A stretch of 64,000 bases of DNA from an uncultured Pelagibacteraceae bacterium. Its GTDB lineage: Bacteria; Pseudomonadota; Alphaproteobacteria; Pelagibacterales; Pelagibacteraceae. Position 1 is the first letter of the stretch, and each line of letters starts with the position of its first letter. Below are positions 9,215-18,830 of the stretch, piece after piece. The DNA lies in the NCBI GenBank assembly GCA_902605035.1, contig CACLBB010000004.1, positions 30,576-94,575 on the forward strand. Reading direction: 5' to 3'. The position numbers and the translations under genes are program-made. The notes under the pieces are model-generated. The model saw nothing but the letters and a program-made list of their open reading frames with translations. It made no database searches and was not told where the DNA came from.

Positions 9215-9736
9215 TTAGACTATTACTCTCTCAATTTCTTTTTTGTGTTTTACAAGTTTTTTAATTATCATATCCTTTTTAAGTTTAGACAAATAGTCAA
9301 TAAACAAAATTCCATTAAGGTGATCGACTTCATGCTGAATACATGTAGCTAGTAATCCTTCTGCTTTAAGTTCTTTTTGTTTGCCATTCAAATCTACATA
9401 CTTAAGAGTGCACTCAGCTGGTCTTTCTATTTCTGCGAATTGACCTGGCAAAGATAAACATCCTTCTTCATAAACTGAAGTTTTTTTAGATTTATGTAAG
9501 ATCTCAGGGTTTATAAAAAATAAAGGTTCTCTATTTTCTTTATCCTTTGAAATATCAATTACTACTAATCTTTTTAAAATTCCAACCTGAACAGCTGCTA
9601 AACCAATTCCAGGAGCGGCATACATTGTTTCTAACATTTCCTGCATTAATTTCTTTATACTATCATCTACTTTTTCTAATGGTTTGCAAATTTTCCTTAA
9701 AATTGGATCAGGTTCAATTAAAATGTTTCTCTTCAT
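9215..9736 (-). CDS. def: Peptide deformylase
   Basis: Def removes the N-formyl group from nascent proteins. All three metalloenzyme motifs are present: GIGLAAVQVG (motif 1), EEGCLSLPG with the metal-ligand Cys (motif 2), and CIQHEVDHLNGILF with the HExxH ligands (motif 3). The length of 173 residues is normal. It starts with ATG at 9736, 19 bases downstream of the stop of a 581-residue envelope-type protein. Together with fmt and truA it forms a translation-related minus-strand operon. Confidence 0.97.
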   Translation of the reverse strand: MKRNILIEPDPILRKICKPLEKVDDSIKKLMQEMLETMYAAPGIGLAAVQVGILKRLVVIDISKDKENREPLFFINPEILHKSKKTSVYEEGCLSLPGQFAEIERPAECTLKYVDLNGKQKELKAEGLLATCIQHEVDHLNGILFIDYLSKLKKDMIIKKLVKHKKEIERVIV

Positions 9737-9755
9737 TCTTATATATATATTTTAA

Positions 9756-11489
9756 TTAAGATCTTTGTGGTAGTGCTGAAATTAAAATATCGTTTCTTAT
9801 TTTTCTTAAATTATTTTGATTTAAAAGATGCGTGATAAAATAAATTGTTTCTGGGTCTAAGCTATAAGCCTCATCTTCGCCAATTATTTCAACTAACTTT
9901 AGTGTTAAAAAGGCCGATTCTTTATTTTTTTCAAGCTTAAGTAAATCGTTAGGTATGCTGTATTGTTTGGAAATTTCTTGATAATCGAATTCCCTAGGTA
10001 TATCAAAACCATCTTTTGCTAGCGACTCGACTAAAGCTAAGTCTTTTGCTGAAAAAAAATATTTTCTATTTTTCTTTATTTTCTTGAAAATTTTTAAAAA
10101 GTCTTTTTGAGCCTTTTTTTGATCTATTTCATTCTGAAAATATTTTATCACTCTTGACCTATGTAGTATTTTGTCATCATACTTAATTTTTCCCAATAAA
10201 AACTCCTCTTCAGGTATTATATTTTTTTGTACTACTTCTATATAAGACTCCGAAACTTCGTCTAAATTAATTTCTTTTAATCTATCACTTAATATCTTTA
10301 CGAAAATATTTGATAAATCATCTTTTTGAAATAAATCTTTAAGTAAAAATAATAATTTTATTTTATTCTCTTCATTGTCAGAAAGTAAATATTTTTGATA
10401 AATTAAAGCTCTCGCATCAATATTATCAAATGTCTTATAACTATCCTCTGCTTCGATTAAACTTTTAAGATCAAAAGAGATATTTGAATAAATATCAAAA
10501 ATTTTCTTCTTATCAAACTGATTTTTATTTGCTGCTATTTCCAAACTTTTTAATTTTTCTTTGTCCCTGTTATCTTCTAATTGTATTAAATTTGCAGAAT
10601 TTAAATAGTCCCAGATTACTTTTTTGGTACTTTCCTTGGGTTCAAATTTAAAATTATTAATCGTTATGCTAGATAGGTAAAAATAAAGTAAATTGTCTTC
10701 TCTAATTTTTTTAGTTGTTTTATTAGTCACTCCTAGTAGAAAATTAATCTTATCATCAAAAAAATTGTCAGATTTTTTTTCCTCTCTCAATATATCTAAT
10801 TGTAATTGTGCTTCGCCTAATTTTTTTTTGTAAACTAAACAATAAATTTTAAATTTTTCTAAATAAGAATCTTTAATTTCTTTATCTAAAAAACTAGTTT
10901 TTTCACAACCATCTTTAATGTTTGCTTTTGCAATGTTGCTATCAACTAAATATTGAATAAGTTTTTTTTTGTTAGGAAAAGTTTCGTTTTGTTTAAGAAA
11001 CCTTTCTATGAGGTCTATTCTTTTATTTTCTATTAACCATTTTATTTTAAGATCAAGAAACTCTTTTTCTTTCATGCCTTTAGGTGGATAGGCAAAGGAT
11101 AAAATTGTATTTTCAAATAATTTAGATGCTGTATTTGAAAGTTTTATTTTTTCTATCCTTTTAAAGCTTGACCTTACTTGCTCAGCATCAGTTTCAATCC
11201 ACATATTTAAATTAAAATCATTATCTGCAGGATCGTAAATACCAAAAATTTTAATATTTTCTGTCTCTTCTGAAATTTTATCTTCAATTTTTATATTATT
11301 TAAAATGGGAGTGTTTGAAATTTTCAAATTATTTTTTGGTTTTAACCTTTCTTCATCTTGAATAATTATCTCGTTATTCTCTTTTTTGGACTTATTCCAT
11401 ATATCTATTTGATCTTCCGCAAGTAATATCGAAGAGTAGCATATAAAAATTAGAAAGCTTATGAATTTATTTAAGCTTTTTAATTTCAT
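9756..11489 (-). CDS. Large exported protein of unknown function
   Basis: I do not recognise this protein. From ATG 11489 (a four-codon longer start at 11501 also exists) it is 577 residues. It starts MKLKSLNKFISFLIFICYSS and continues through ILLAEDQ, a plausible signal peptide with cleavage near residue 25. The rest is charged, Lys/Glu/Asp-rich and probably mostly helical, with no cysteine motif or catalytic signature I can name. It starts inside the end of a 60-residue membrane-anchored protein and precedes def-fmt-truA. This suggests a periplasmic or outer-membrane-associated helical-repeat protein, possibly acting with its small neighbour. Confidence 0.75.
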   Translation of the reverse strand: MKLKSLNKFISFLIFICYSSILLAEDQIDIWNKSKKENNEIIIQDEERLKPKNNLKISNTPILNNIKIEDKISEETENIKIFGIYDPADNDFNLNMWIETDAEQVRSSFKRIEKIKLSNTASKLFENTILSFAYPPKGMKEKEFLDLKIKWLIENKRIDLIERFLKQNETFPNKKKLIQYLVDSNIAKANIKDGCEKTSFLDKEIKDSYLEKFKIYCLVYKKKLGEAQLQLDILREEKKSDNFFDDKINFLLGVTNKTTKKIREDNLLYFYLSSITINNFKFEPKESTKKVIWDYLNSANLIQLEDNRDKEKLKSLEIAANKNQFDKKKIFDIYSNISFDLKSLIEAEDSYKTFDNIDARALIYQKYLLSDNEENKIKLLFLLKDLFQKDDLSNIFVKILSDRLKEINLDEVSESYIEVVQKNIIPEEEFLLGKIKYDDKILHRSRVIKYFQNEIDQKKAQKDFLKIFKKIKKNRKYFFSAKDLALVESLAKDGFDIPREFDYQEISKQYSIPNDLLKLEKNKESAFLTLKLVEIIGEDEAYSLDPETIYFITHLLNQNNLRKIRNDILISALPQRS

Positions 11490-11649
11490 TTGTAATATCA
11501 ATTTTAAAATTTTGTTTTGGGGTTGGAAAATTTATTTTTTCTATCAAAAATATTCCTATGACTAAGATAAATAAAACTAGAATTATCTTTAATATTATCT
11601 TTACAATTGATCCGCTAATACTTTGATTTCGATTGTATTTAAGTTGCAT
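11467..11649 (-). CDS. Small single-pass membrane protein
   Basis: A 60-residue frame with one strong transmembrane helix (about residues 16-39, IVKIILKIILVLFILVIGIF). It has a basic N-terminus and a short charged C-terminal tail, IDITNEIKKLK. Its end overlaps the start of the downstream exported protein by 23 bases, and 61 bases separate it from the divergent aroK start. The clean hydrophobic pattern and operon position argue that it is real. No family is recognised. It may anchor a complex with the exported protein. Confidence 0.6.
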   Translation of the reverse strand: MQLKYNRNQSISGSIVKIILKIILVLFILVIGIFLIEKINFPTPKQNFKIDITNEIKKLK

Positions 11650-11710
11650 AGTTAAAAAATATATTTAAACTGAAAAAATAAGACATATTTGTGATAAATC
11701 AAATTTAAAA

Positions 11711-12238
11711 TTGGTAAAATTATTGAAAAAAAACCTTGTATTAACTGGAATGATGGGTGTTGGAAAATCAACCATCGGTAAAATGCTTGCAAAGAAGCTC
11801 AAACTTAATTTTGTTGATATCGACAATCTCATTGAAAAAAAAGAAAAGAGCACAATAAAAGAAATATTTAATAATAAAGGTGAAGATTATTTTAGAAAAA
11901 TTGAGGTAAAAATTACTCTTTTGGAATTAAAAAAATTCAATTCAGTAATAGCTTTAGGAGGGGGGGCTTTTATTAATAATTCGATAAGAAAAGAAATAAT
12001 TAATTCTTGTGTAAGTTTTTGGTTAGATCTTGATTTAAAGCATTTATCTCAGCGATTAAAAAAAACAAAAAAAAGACCTTTATTAAATAAAGATAATTTT
12101 AAAAGTTCAATTAATAAAATTTACTTAGAAAGAAAGAAAACCTATAATGAGTCAAATTATAGAATCATATGTAATTCCGAAGAGAAGAAAAATATCGTAG
12201 AAAAAATAATAAAACTTTATGAAGATTCATCAAATTAA
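11711..12238 (+). CDS. aroK: Shikimate kinase
   Basis: AroK phosphorylates shikimate in the chorismate pathway. Walker A is GMMGVGKSTIGK at about residues 13-24, followed by FVDIDNLIEKKEKSTIKEIF for shikimate binding and IALGGGAF. KKTKKRPLL in the lid is also typical. The length of 175 residues is normal. No ATG is available before the P-loop; TTG 11711 or TTG 11723 must be used, with 11711 giving the longer conserved start. It overlaps aroB by 20 bases. Confidence 0.93.
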   Translation: MVKLLKKNLVLTGMMGVGKSTIGKMLAKKLKLNFVDIDNLIEKKEKSTIKEIFNNKGEDYFRKIEVKITLLELKKFNSVIALGGGAFINNSIRKEIINSCVSFWLDLDLKHLSQRLKKTKKRPLLNKDNFKSSINKIYLERKKTYNESNYRIICNSEEKKNIVEKIIKLYEDSSN

Positions 12239-13331
12239 ATTTAAAAATCAAAATCAAACCTATTCAATTTTGATTGGAAACAATATTTTTAAAATATTAC
12301 CTGCTAAAATAAAATCTATATGTCCGAAAACAAAAAAAATAGCTCTAATTTTTGATAAGAATTTACCTGCTAAATATAAAAAAAGTCTTTCGAATAATTT
12401 GAAAAAATATGACCTAACGATTTTAAATCTAAATCCTAATGAAAAAATGAAATCTTTAAAATCTGTAAATTATTTTTTAGACAAACTATTTTCAAAAAAT
12501 TTTAATAGAAGTGATCTTGTGATAGGTGTTGGAGGAGGCATTCTAGGTGATCTTACAGGATTTGTTGCTAGTATATTTAAAAGAGGCATAAACTTCATAA
12601 GTTTACCTACAACTTTGTTATCTCAAGTAGATGCAGCAATTGGAGGAAAAACCGGGGTTAATTCTGCTTATGGTAAAAATTTAATTGGATCATTCTCTCA
12701 GCCAAAGTTAGTTTTAAGTGATACATGTTTTTTAAAAAGTTTAAAAAAAAAAGAGATGGTTTGTGGATATGCAGAAATTCTAAAACATGCAGTAATAAAA
12801 GATAAAATATTTTTTAACTGGTTATATAAAAATACAAAATATATTTTTTCACAAGACTCAAAAAAATTAATTTATGCAATAAAAAAGAGTTGTAAAATTA
12901 AATTATTATTCGTCAATAAAGATACAAATGAAAAAAATTATAGAATGATTTTGAATTTTGGCCATACTTTTGCGCATGCTATAGAAGTTAAAAATAAATA
13001 CTCAAAAAAAATTACACATGGAGAGGCAGTGCTAGCAGGTATGATTTTAGCTACTAAACTTTCAATTATTAAAAAAGCATGTGATCAAAAAACTTTAAAT
13101 GATCTTCTAAAGATCTATAAAATGAACAAACTAAATTATACCTTTGAAAACTATAGTAGTCCTAAAGAAATAATTAAATTAATACCTTATCTTAAGAATG
13201 ATAAAAAAAACATAGATGAAAAAATTAATTTTATATTATTAAATAAAATTGGAAAAACAAGTTTACCAAATAAAAATAAGATATCGATAAAAAAATTAAA
13301 AAAATTAATAAAATTTTTTACTCGATGCTAA
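12219..13331 (+). CDS. aroB: 3-dehydroquinate synthase
   Basis: AroB converts DAHP to 3-dehydroquinate using NAD and a metal ion. Signature segments are VGGGILGDLTGFVAS, LPTTLLSQVDAAIGGKTGVN, the metal ligands in GYAEILKHAVI, NFGHTFAHAIE and THGEAVLAGM. The length of 370 residues is normal. The aroK-aroB pairing is standard. Its last 14 bases overlap the end of the convergent bolA gene. Confidence 0.96.
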   Translation: MKIHQIKFKNQNQTYSILIGNNIFKILPAKIKSICPKTKKIALIFDKNLPAKYKKSLSNNLKKYDLTILNLNPNEKMKSLKSVNYFLDKLFSKNFNRSDLVIGVGGGILGDLTGFVASIFKRGINFISLPTTLLSQVDAAIGGKTGVNSAYGKNLIGSFSQPKLVLSDTCFLKSLKKKEMVCGYAEILKHAVIKDKIFFNWLYKNTKYIFSQDSKKLIYAIKKSCKIKLLFVNKDTNEKNYRMILNFGHTFAHAIEVKNKYSKKITHGEAVLAGMILATKLSIIKKACDQKTLNDLLKIYKMNKLNYTFENYSSPKEIIKLIPYLKNDKKNIDEKINFILLNKIGKTSLPNKNKISIKKLKKLIKFFTRC

Positions 13332-13572
13332 TTTCTAAAGCATGTATTTTTGTCTTCAAATCCTCTTTTAATATATCCATAATCAATTTTTGAGCACTTA
13401 ATCTTGATATCGATTTTAAATATAAAGATCTCATTTTGAGGTGAAGGTGGTATTTTTCCTCTGAAAAAAACTTATGGCTTTTGTGCTTATGAGAATTATC
13501 AATAATTTCCAAATTTTGAAAATCAATTTTATTTTTTAGTTTTTTTTCAATTTCTTTGAGATAATCTTTCAT
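13318..13572 (-). CDS. BolA family protein
   Basis: The conserved protein begins at ATG 13572 (MKDYLKEIEKKL) and has 84 residues. An upstream in-frame ATG at 13638 would add 22 residues of unlike, hydrophobic sequence that overlaps the divergent J-domain gene, so it is rejected. The BolA fold is recognisable from NSHKHKSHKFFSEEKYHLHLKM, split here as a His-rich strand, and SRLSAQKLIMDIL. BolA proteins pair with monothiol glutaredoxins in Fe-S handling or affect morphology. Location next to a J-domain gene and cobS is common in Alphaproteobacteria. Confidence 0.85.
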   Translation of the reverse strand: MKDYLKEIEKKLKNKIDFQNLEIIDNSHKHKSHKFFSEEKYHLHLKMRSLYLKSISRLSAQKLIMDILKEDLKTKIHALEISIE

Positions 13573-13606
13573 TTGTAGAAATTTAATATATAGGAATAAA
13601 TCTAAT

Positions 13607-14122
13607 ATGAAAATAATATGTGACTGGAAAAATTGCAAAGAAATAGGTTCTTATAAAGCTCCTGTGGAGAGAGATAATAGTAAAAAATTTAGACTTCTAT
13701 GTTTAGAACATATCAAACTTTTCAATAAAAATTGGAACTATTTTGAAAATATGAATGAACAGGAAATTGAGTTTTTTATCAAGTCTGATCTCACTTGGCA
13801 TAAGTCTACAAAACATTTCGGCTCATCAGAAAATTTTTTTAATATCTTATGGAATAACGCTTTGGATGATAAGCTTAACATATTTAAGGGGTCAAATTTC
13901 AAGGAGTTTAAGAAATCAAAAATCTCACAAACTGACAAGGATGCCCTTGAGGTGATGGACTTAAATGATGCGGCAAAATGGGAAGAAATTCACTCAAAAT
14001 TTAAAAGCCTTGTTAAAAAATATCATCCTGATAAAAACCAAGGTAATAAAAAATTTGAAGATAAGCTGAAAAAAATTACTTTAGCTTATAGCCAGCTAAA
14101 AAAAACATTAGGGAAAAAATGA
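13607..14122 (+). CDS. J-domain (DnaJ-like) protein upstream of cobS
   Basis: A 171-residue protein. The N-terminal part has a small Cys pair ([10 protein letters not shown]) and a further Cys in RLLCLEH, possibly a metal site. The C-terminal 65 residues form a J domain: [40 protein letters not shown] contains the HPD motif that activates DnaK-type chaperones. The AAA+ gene cobS starts inside its stop (4-base overlap). The fixed order J-protein, CobS, CobT suggests a chaperone-like client relation with the CobST ATPase; this is inference. Confidence 0.88.
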   Translation: MKIICDWKNCKEIGSYKAPVERDNSKKFRLLCLEHIKLFNKNWNYFENMNEQEIEFFIKSDLTWHKSTKHFGSSENFFNILWNNALDDKLNIFKGSNFKEFKKSKISQTDKDALEVMDLNDAAKWEEIHSKFKSLVKKYHPDKNQGNKKFEDKLKKITLAYSQLKKTLGKK

Positions 14123-15096
14123 GTGCAGAACAGTTTTTAACTAAACCAGATATAAAAATTTCTGTAAAACAAACTTTCGGTTTCGATAGTGAAATGGAAA
14201 TCAATGCATTTTCAAAAAAAAATGAATATGTTCCTAAGATAGACTCAGATTATAAATTTGACAAAGATACTACATTAGCCATTCTAGCTGGCTTCTCATT
14301 TAATAAGAGAGTTTTGATTCAAGGCTATCATGGTACTGGTAAGTCTACTCATATTGAGCAAGTTGCAGCAAGATTAAACTGGCCATGTGTAAGAGTAAAT
14401 TTAGATAGTCATATTAGTCGTATAGATTTAATTGGTAAGGACGCAATTGTATTAAAAGATAATAAACAAATTACAGAGTTCAAAGAAGGTATTTTACCTT
14501 GGTCAATTCAAAACCCTGTTGCTCTCGTTTTTGATGAATATGATGCTGGACGACCAGATGTGATGTTTGTAATACAAAGAGTTCTTGAAAGTGAGGGAAA
14601 TTTTACTTTATTGGATAAAAACAAAATCTTAGAACAAAACGATTTTTTTAGAATTTTTGCTACAACAAATACAGTAGGACTCGGGGATACTTCTGGTTTG
14701 TATCATGGAACACAACAAATTAATCAAGGTCAAATGGACAGATGGAATATTGTATCAACTCTTAACTACCTTCCGTTTGAAAAAGAGCTTGAGATTATTT
14801 TAGCAAAAAATAAAAGTTTTAATAACAAGGAGGGAAAAGAAGTTTTGTCAAATATGATAAAAGTCGCTGACCTCACACGAAAAGGTTTTATTAATGGAGA
14901 TATCTCTACTGTAATGAGTCCTAGGACTGTAATGCACTGGGCGGAAAATACTTCAATTTTTAGCGATAAAGGTTATGCCTTCAGAGTAACCTTTTTAAAT
15001 AAATGTGATGAATTAGAAAAGAAAATTATTTCTGAATACTACCAAAGATGTTTTGGGGAGGATCTTCCTGAGTCTTCTATTAATGTAGTCTTGTAA
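14119..15096 (+). CDS. cobS: AAA+ ATPase, cobaltochelatase CobS family
   Basis: A 325-residue AAA+ protein with Walker A YHGTGKST (about residues 75-82), Walker [11 protein letters not shown], sensor-like [11 protein letters not shown] and [10 protein letters not shown]. The N-terminal CobS-type region (residues 1-50) precedes it. In aerobic B12 synthesis CobS and CobT form the ATPase that drives cobalt insertion by CobN. No CobN or other corrin gene is in this window, and SAR11 bacteria are generally thought to lack de novo B12 synthesis, so the partner of this pair is open. cobT follows after 3 bases. Confidence 0.9.
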   Translation: MSAEQFLTKPDIKISVKQTFGFDSEMEINAFSKKNEYVPKIDSDYKFDKDTTLAILAGFSFNKRVLIQGYHGTGKSTHIEQVAARLNWPCVRVNLDSHISRIDLIGKDAIVLKDNKQITEFKEGILPWSIQNPVALVFDEYDAGRPDVMFVIQRVLESEGNFTLLDKNKILEQNDFFRIFATTNTVGLGDTSGLYHGTQQINQGQMDRWNIVSTLNYLPFEKELEIILAKNKSFNNKEGKEVLSNMIKVADLTRKGFINGDISTVMSPRTVMHWAENTSIFSDKGYAFRVTFLNKCDELEKKIISEYYQRCFGEDLPESSINVVL

Positions 15097-15099
15097 AAA

Positions 15100-16896
15100 G
15101 TGGAAAAAAAAACTGAAAAATTAGAAAATTTTAAGACAGCAATAGGGTCGACGATCAAATCTCTTTCAAATACAGAAAATATTGAGATTTCATTCGGTAA
15201 AGAAAATATAAAATCAGAAAAAATCAATGTTAAATTACCTAAGATCGAAAAAATAAATAATAAAATAAATTTTGATCAAATTAGAGCATTAGCTGACTCA
15301 GAGTCTTTAAAAATTAGATACAGTAATTTTAAAACATTTAAATCTTATGAACCTGACGGAAACATTTCTAAAAAATTGTATCAAATAGCTGAGCAAATTA
15401 GATATGAAAAGCTTGGATCAGATAAGTTTAAAGGAGTAAAAAACAATATTCAAAAATATTACCGAGAAAGAGTACATTCATTAGACCTGAAAAGAAGTGA
15501 AGATAAAATTATCGAGTCTTTTGAAAATTATTTAAGAGGAAAGTTTTTTGATACCAAAAACAATAAAGAATTAGAAAAAAAACTTAAAACTTTTAAAAAA
15601 GATTTAGATTGTAAGTTTAAGAATAAAATAAAAGAATTACATAAATTAATTCGCGATCAAGCTGAATACAATTCAATGGTATCCAACATAATTTCAGATA
15701 TGAGCCTAGATGACAATTATGAGGACGAAAATAAAAAAGATGATGATAATAAAGATCAAAAACCTAGTGATACAAAAAACGAGGAACAGAAGACACAAAA
15801 ACAAGAGCAAATTAATCAAGAAATGTCGATTGAGTCAGGAGTTCCTGAGCTAGAAAATGAAGCAAGTGAGTCAGATCAAGATGTAGAAGAAATTGAAATA
15901 AAAGATAAATCTAATTCTGAGTTTAGAAAAAAGATTAAAAAAAGCTTAGGAGATACAAAATATAAAACTTATACCGAGGAATTCGATGAAATTGTTAAAG
16001 CAGAAGATTTAGAAACTGAAGACGAATTAATCAGATTAAGAAAAAATTTAGATCAACAATTACTTCAATTAAAAAATTTCATTTCAAAACTTGCAAACAA
16101 ATTACAAAGAAAACTTTTAGCTAAACAAAATAGGTCATGGAATTTTGATTTAGAGGATGGTCTTTTAGATACTTCTAAACTACCTAGAATTATAATGGAT
16201 CCCTTTAACTCTCTCTCATTCAAAAAAGAAAAAGATATAGAATTTAAAGACACTTTAGTAACAATTTTAATTGACAATTCTGGCTCTATGAGAGGAAAAC
16301 CTATCTCAGTAGCTGCAATTTGTGCAGATATTCTTGCAAGGACTTTAGAGCGTTGTTCAGTGAAAGTAGAAATACTAGGATTTACAACTAAACATTGGAA
16401 GGGTGGTTTGTCTCGTGAAAAATGGATGAAAAATAAAAAACCAAACTTACCAGGTAGATTGAATGATCTTAGACATATTGTTTACAAATCTGCTGATAGT
16501 CCTTGGAGGCAAACAAAAAAGAACATGGGCCTGATGTTGAAAGAGGGATTGCTTAAAGAAAATATTGATGGAGAGGCTCTCAAATGGGCTTACAATAAAA
16601 TGTCCAAAAGAAAAGAGGATAGAAAAATATTAATGGTAATTTCAGATGGTGCTCCAGTAGATGACTCAACTCTATCAACAAATACAAGTGATTACTTGGA
16701 AACAAATTTAAAAAATGTGGTCAAATGGATTGAAAACAAGACGAATATAGAACTTTTAGCAATTGGAATAGGACATGATGTTACAAGATACTATAATCAA
16801 GCTATAAAAATTACGGATGTACAAGATTTGGGTGATGTAATGATAAATCAACTTACAGATCTATTTGTTGAAAAAAATAGAAAAACACTACACTAA
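15100..16896 (+). CDS. cobT: VWA-domain protein, cobaltochelatase CobT family
   Basis: This 598-residue protein starts with GTG 15100, three bases after cobS. It has a helical N-terminal part, a strongly acidic linker (about residues 205-270, rich in Asp/Glu/Lys/Gln), and a C-terminal von Willebrand A domain (about 385-595). The MIDAS sequence is [11 protein letters not shown], with the later metal-site ISDGAPVDD. CobT docks on CobS through such a domain. Family and operon are clear; the cellular role without CobN is not. It ends 8 bases before the convergent transporter gene. Confidence 0.9.
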   Translation: MEKKTEKLENFKTAIGSTIKSLSNTENIEISFGKENIKSEKINVKLPKIEKINNKINFDQIRALADSESLKIRYSNFKTFKSYEPDGNISKKLYQIAEQIRYEKLGSDKFKGVKNNIQKYYRERVHSLDLKRSEDKIIESFENYLRGKFFDTKNNKELEKKLKTFKKDLDCKFKNKIKELHKLIRDQAEYNSMVSNIISDMSLDDNYEDENKKDDDNKDQKPSDTKNEEQKTQKQEQINQEMSIESGVPELENEASESDQDVEEIEIKDKSNSEFRKKIKKSLGDTKYKTYTEEFDEIVKAEDLETEDELIRLRKNLDQQLLQLKNFISKLANKLQRKLLAKQNRSWNFDLEDGLLDTSKLPRIIMDPFNSLSFKKEKDIEFKDTLVTILIDNSGSMRGKPISVAAICADILARTLERCSVKVEILGFTTKHWKGGLSREKWMKNKKPNLPGRLNDLRHIVYKSADSPWRQTKKNMGLMLKEGLLKENIDGEALKWAYNKMSKRKEDRKILMVISDGAPVDDSTLSTNTSDYLETNLKNVVKWIENKTNIELLAIGIGHDVTRYYNQAIKITDVQDLGDVMINQLTDLFVEKNRKTLH

Positions 16897-16904
16897 TAGA
16901 CTTA

Positions 16905-17465
16905 CTATCTTTTAATTTCCGAAAAATCTTTAACACTACTTAATAAAAGCCTAAAAGGTATTAACATTGATAAAGCAATAAATAATTTTACTGCCAAATC
17001 TCCAAATGCTAATGATACCCATGGGATACCGGTTGAGTAAAAAGAGATTGAAAAAAACAGAAAAGTGTCAACAATTGATCCTATAATTGAAGAAGTTAAA
17101 GGTGCAACATACCAAGATTTTTTCCTTAATATGTCAAATATATTTACATCTAAATTTTGTGCTACAAAAAAAGCTACTCCAGAACCAATTGCTATTCTTA
17201 TAGATATAACGTCTGTAAAATTTGTTGAGATGAATAATGTTAAAAGTATTCCAATAAAAAAACCTATATATACTATTTTTCTAGCAACCATTTTTCCATA
17301 GGCTCGATTTGCTAAGTCAGTAATCAAGAATGTAACAGGATAACTAAAGGCTCCATAAGTGAGCAACTCCTGAAGACCGAAATATTGAATTGGAAATTGG
17401 ACAAGATAATTTGAAATAACTACCACTAAGCCCATTAAAGTAGCCAGTTTGTAAAATAGACTCAT
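16905..17465 (-). CDS. VUT/YhhQ-family transporter, probable queuosine precursor uptake
   Basis: A 186-residue integral membrane protein with about six hydrophobic helices. It carries the family features LTYGAFSYPVTFLITDLANRAYGKMVARKIVY and the later SSIIGSIVDTFLFFSISF (each visible around residues 35-68 and 123-140). YhhQ proteins import preQ0/preQ1 for tRNA queuosine. The stop-start junction with rpmB (17465/17466) has no spacer. Substrate is inferred from family. Confidence 0.82.
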   Translation of the reverse strand: MSLFYKLATLMGLVVVISNYLVQFPIQYFGLQELLTYGAFSYPVTFLITDLANRAYGKMVARKIVYIGFFIGILLTLFISTNFTDVISIRIAIGSGVAFFVAQNLDVNIFDILRKKSWYVAPLTSSIIGSIVDTFLFFSISFYSTGIPWVSLAFGDLAVKLFIALSMLIPFRLLLSSVKDFSEIKR

Positions 17466-17744
17466 TTAAGATTTTGAGGAGATAAAAGCTTTTAGTTTTT
17501 TAACTTTTTCTGATAATTTATTTTTTTTTGCTGTTAACAAGTATTTGTCTAAACCTCCTTTAAAATCAACTGTTCTCAAAGCTGCATTTGTTACATTGAG
17601 CTTTATATTTTTTTTAAGAATGTCGCTTTTAAAGTTCACTTTTTTCAAGTTAGGTAAAAACCTACGCTTAGTTTTATTTTTAGCGTGACTTACGTTATGA
17701 CCTTTTAATGGTGATATTCCAGTGAGTTCGCATCTTTTAGACAT
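17466..17744 (-). CDS. rpmB: 50S ribosomal protein L28
   Basis: The L28 N-terminus MSKRCELTGISPLKGHNVSHAK fixes the start at ATG 17744; an upstream ATG at 17756 would add four unlikely residues. The protein has 92 residues and includes KTKRRFLPNLKKVNFKS and NAALRTVDFKGG, both typical. L28 is a large-subunit ribosomal protein. It follows pyrD on the minus strand after 39 bases. Confidence 0.96.
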   Translation of the reverse strand: MSKRCELTGISPLKGHNVSHAKNKTKRRFLPNLKKVNFKSDILKKNIKLNVTNAALRTVDFKGGLDKYLLTAKKNKLSEKVKKLKAFISSKS

Positions 17745-17783
17745 AATATTTACCATGCTGTATAATTCTTGTTAATCGTGAGG

Positions 17784-18830
17784 TCAAGCGTTTATTCCAA
17801 CCACTTGTCTAATATTTTTAAAATTTTCTTTTTTTAAAATTGTAATTAACTCTTTTTTTATATCTTTTACTATGCCAGGACCTTTATAAACCATGCCAGT
17901 ATATAATTGTACTGCATCCGCTCCTGCGGCAATCTTTTCAAATGCACTTTGACCAGAGTCGACACCTCCTACTCCAATGATTTTGATTGTACCTTTAGTT
18001 TTTTTATAAAATTTCTTTATCAAATTAGTGGAAATATCTTTAAGAGGTTGCCCGGATAATCCACCAAGTTCATCTTTTTTTATATCTGATAAATTATCTC
18101 TATTAGTATCAGTTGTATTTGATACAATAATTCCTTGAACATTATATTTTTGAATTAACTCTATGATTGACTCGATTTCGCTATCCTTAATATCTGGTGA
18201 TATTTTTATAGCGATCGGAGTTTCAATTTTTTTTTCTTTTTTTAAATTATTTATACCTGATAATAACTTTTCCATTTCTTCTTTCTTATGGAAATTTCTT
18301 AAGCCTTGAGTATTAGGTGAAGAAATATTTATTGTCACGTAATCTGAAAAAATAGATAAATTTGAGAGACATGTTAGATAATCTTCTAATTTATTTATTG
18401 TATCTTTATTTGGACCAATATTGACTCCTAAAAAACCGTTAGGCTGATTCTTTGAAATTCTTTTTGAAATAACTTCTGATCCGTGATTATTGAATCCTAA
18501 TCTATTTATTAATGCCTTATCTTTCTCTAGTCTAAAGATCCTTGGTTTTGGATTTCCTAATTGTCTCTTTGGTGTGATTGTTCCTACCTCTATTAAACCA
18601 AATCCAAATTTAAATAGCGAGTTGTAAACTTCTGCACTTTTATCAAATCCAGCTGCCAAACCTATAGGGTTTGGTAACTTTTTATTAAATAAATCAATTT
18701 CTAAAATTTCTTCTCCTTCAACATCGAATAAACTTTTAGGTAAGATATTTGCTTTTAAAGACTGAATTGCTAAATCATGAGCTACTTCAGGGTCTAAAGA
18801 AAAAATATAAGGTCGTAAAAGAGAAAACAT
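17784..18830 (-). CDS. pyrD: Dihydroorotate dehydrogenase (quinone), class 2
   Basis: PyrD oxidises dihydroorotate to orotate in pyrimidine synthesis, passing electrons to quinone at the membrane. The 348-residue length with an N-terminal amphipathic extension marks class 2. Motifs include NPIGLAAGFDKSAE, RLGFNNHG, NISSPNTQGLRN with the catalytic Ser, and the FMN-binding IIGVGGVDSG near the C-terminus. Its ATG shares a base with the lysS stop (TAATG). Confidence 0.96.
   Translation of the reverse strand: MFSLLRPYIFSLDPEVAHDLAIQSLKANILPKSLFDVEGEEILEIDLFNKKLPNPIGLAAGFDKSAEVYNSLFKFGFGLIEVGTITPKRQLGNPKPRIFRLEKDKALINRLGFNNHGSEVISKRISKNQPNGFLGVNIGPNKDTINKLEDYLTCLSNLSIFSDYVTINISSPNTQGLRNFHKKEEMEKLLSGINNLKKEKKIETPIAIKISPDIKDSEIESIIELIQKYNVQGIIVSNTTDTNRDNLSDIKKDELGGLSGQPLKDISTNLIKKFYKKTKGTIKIIGVGGVDSGQSAFEKIAAGADAVQLYTGMVYKGPGIVKDIKKELITILKKENFKNIRQVVGINA

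Noticed and set aside
13573-13638. Longer N-terminus for the BolA protein
   Set aside because: The extra 22 residues are hydrophobic and unlike BolA, and would overlap the start of the divergent J-domain gene.
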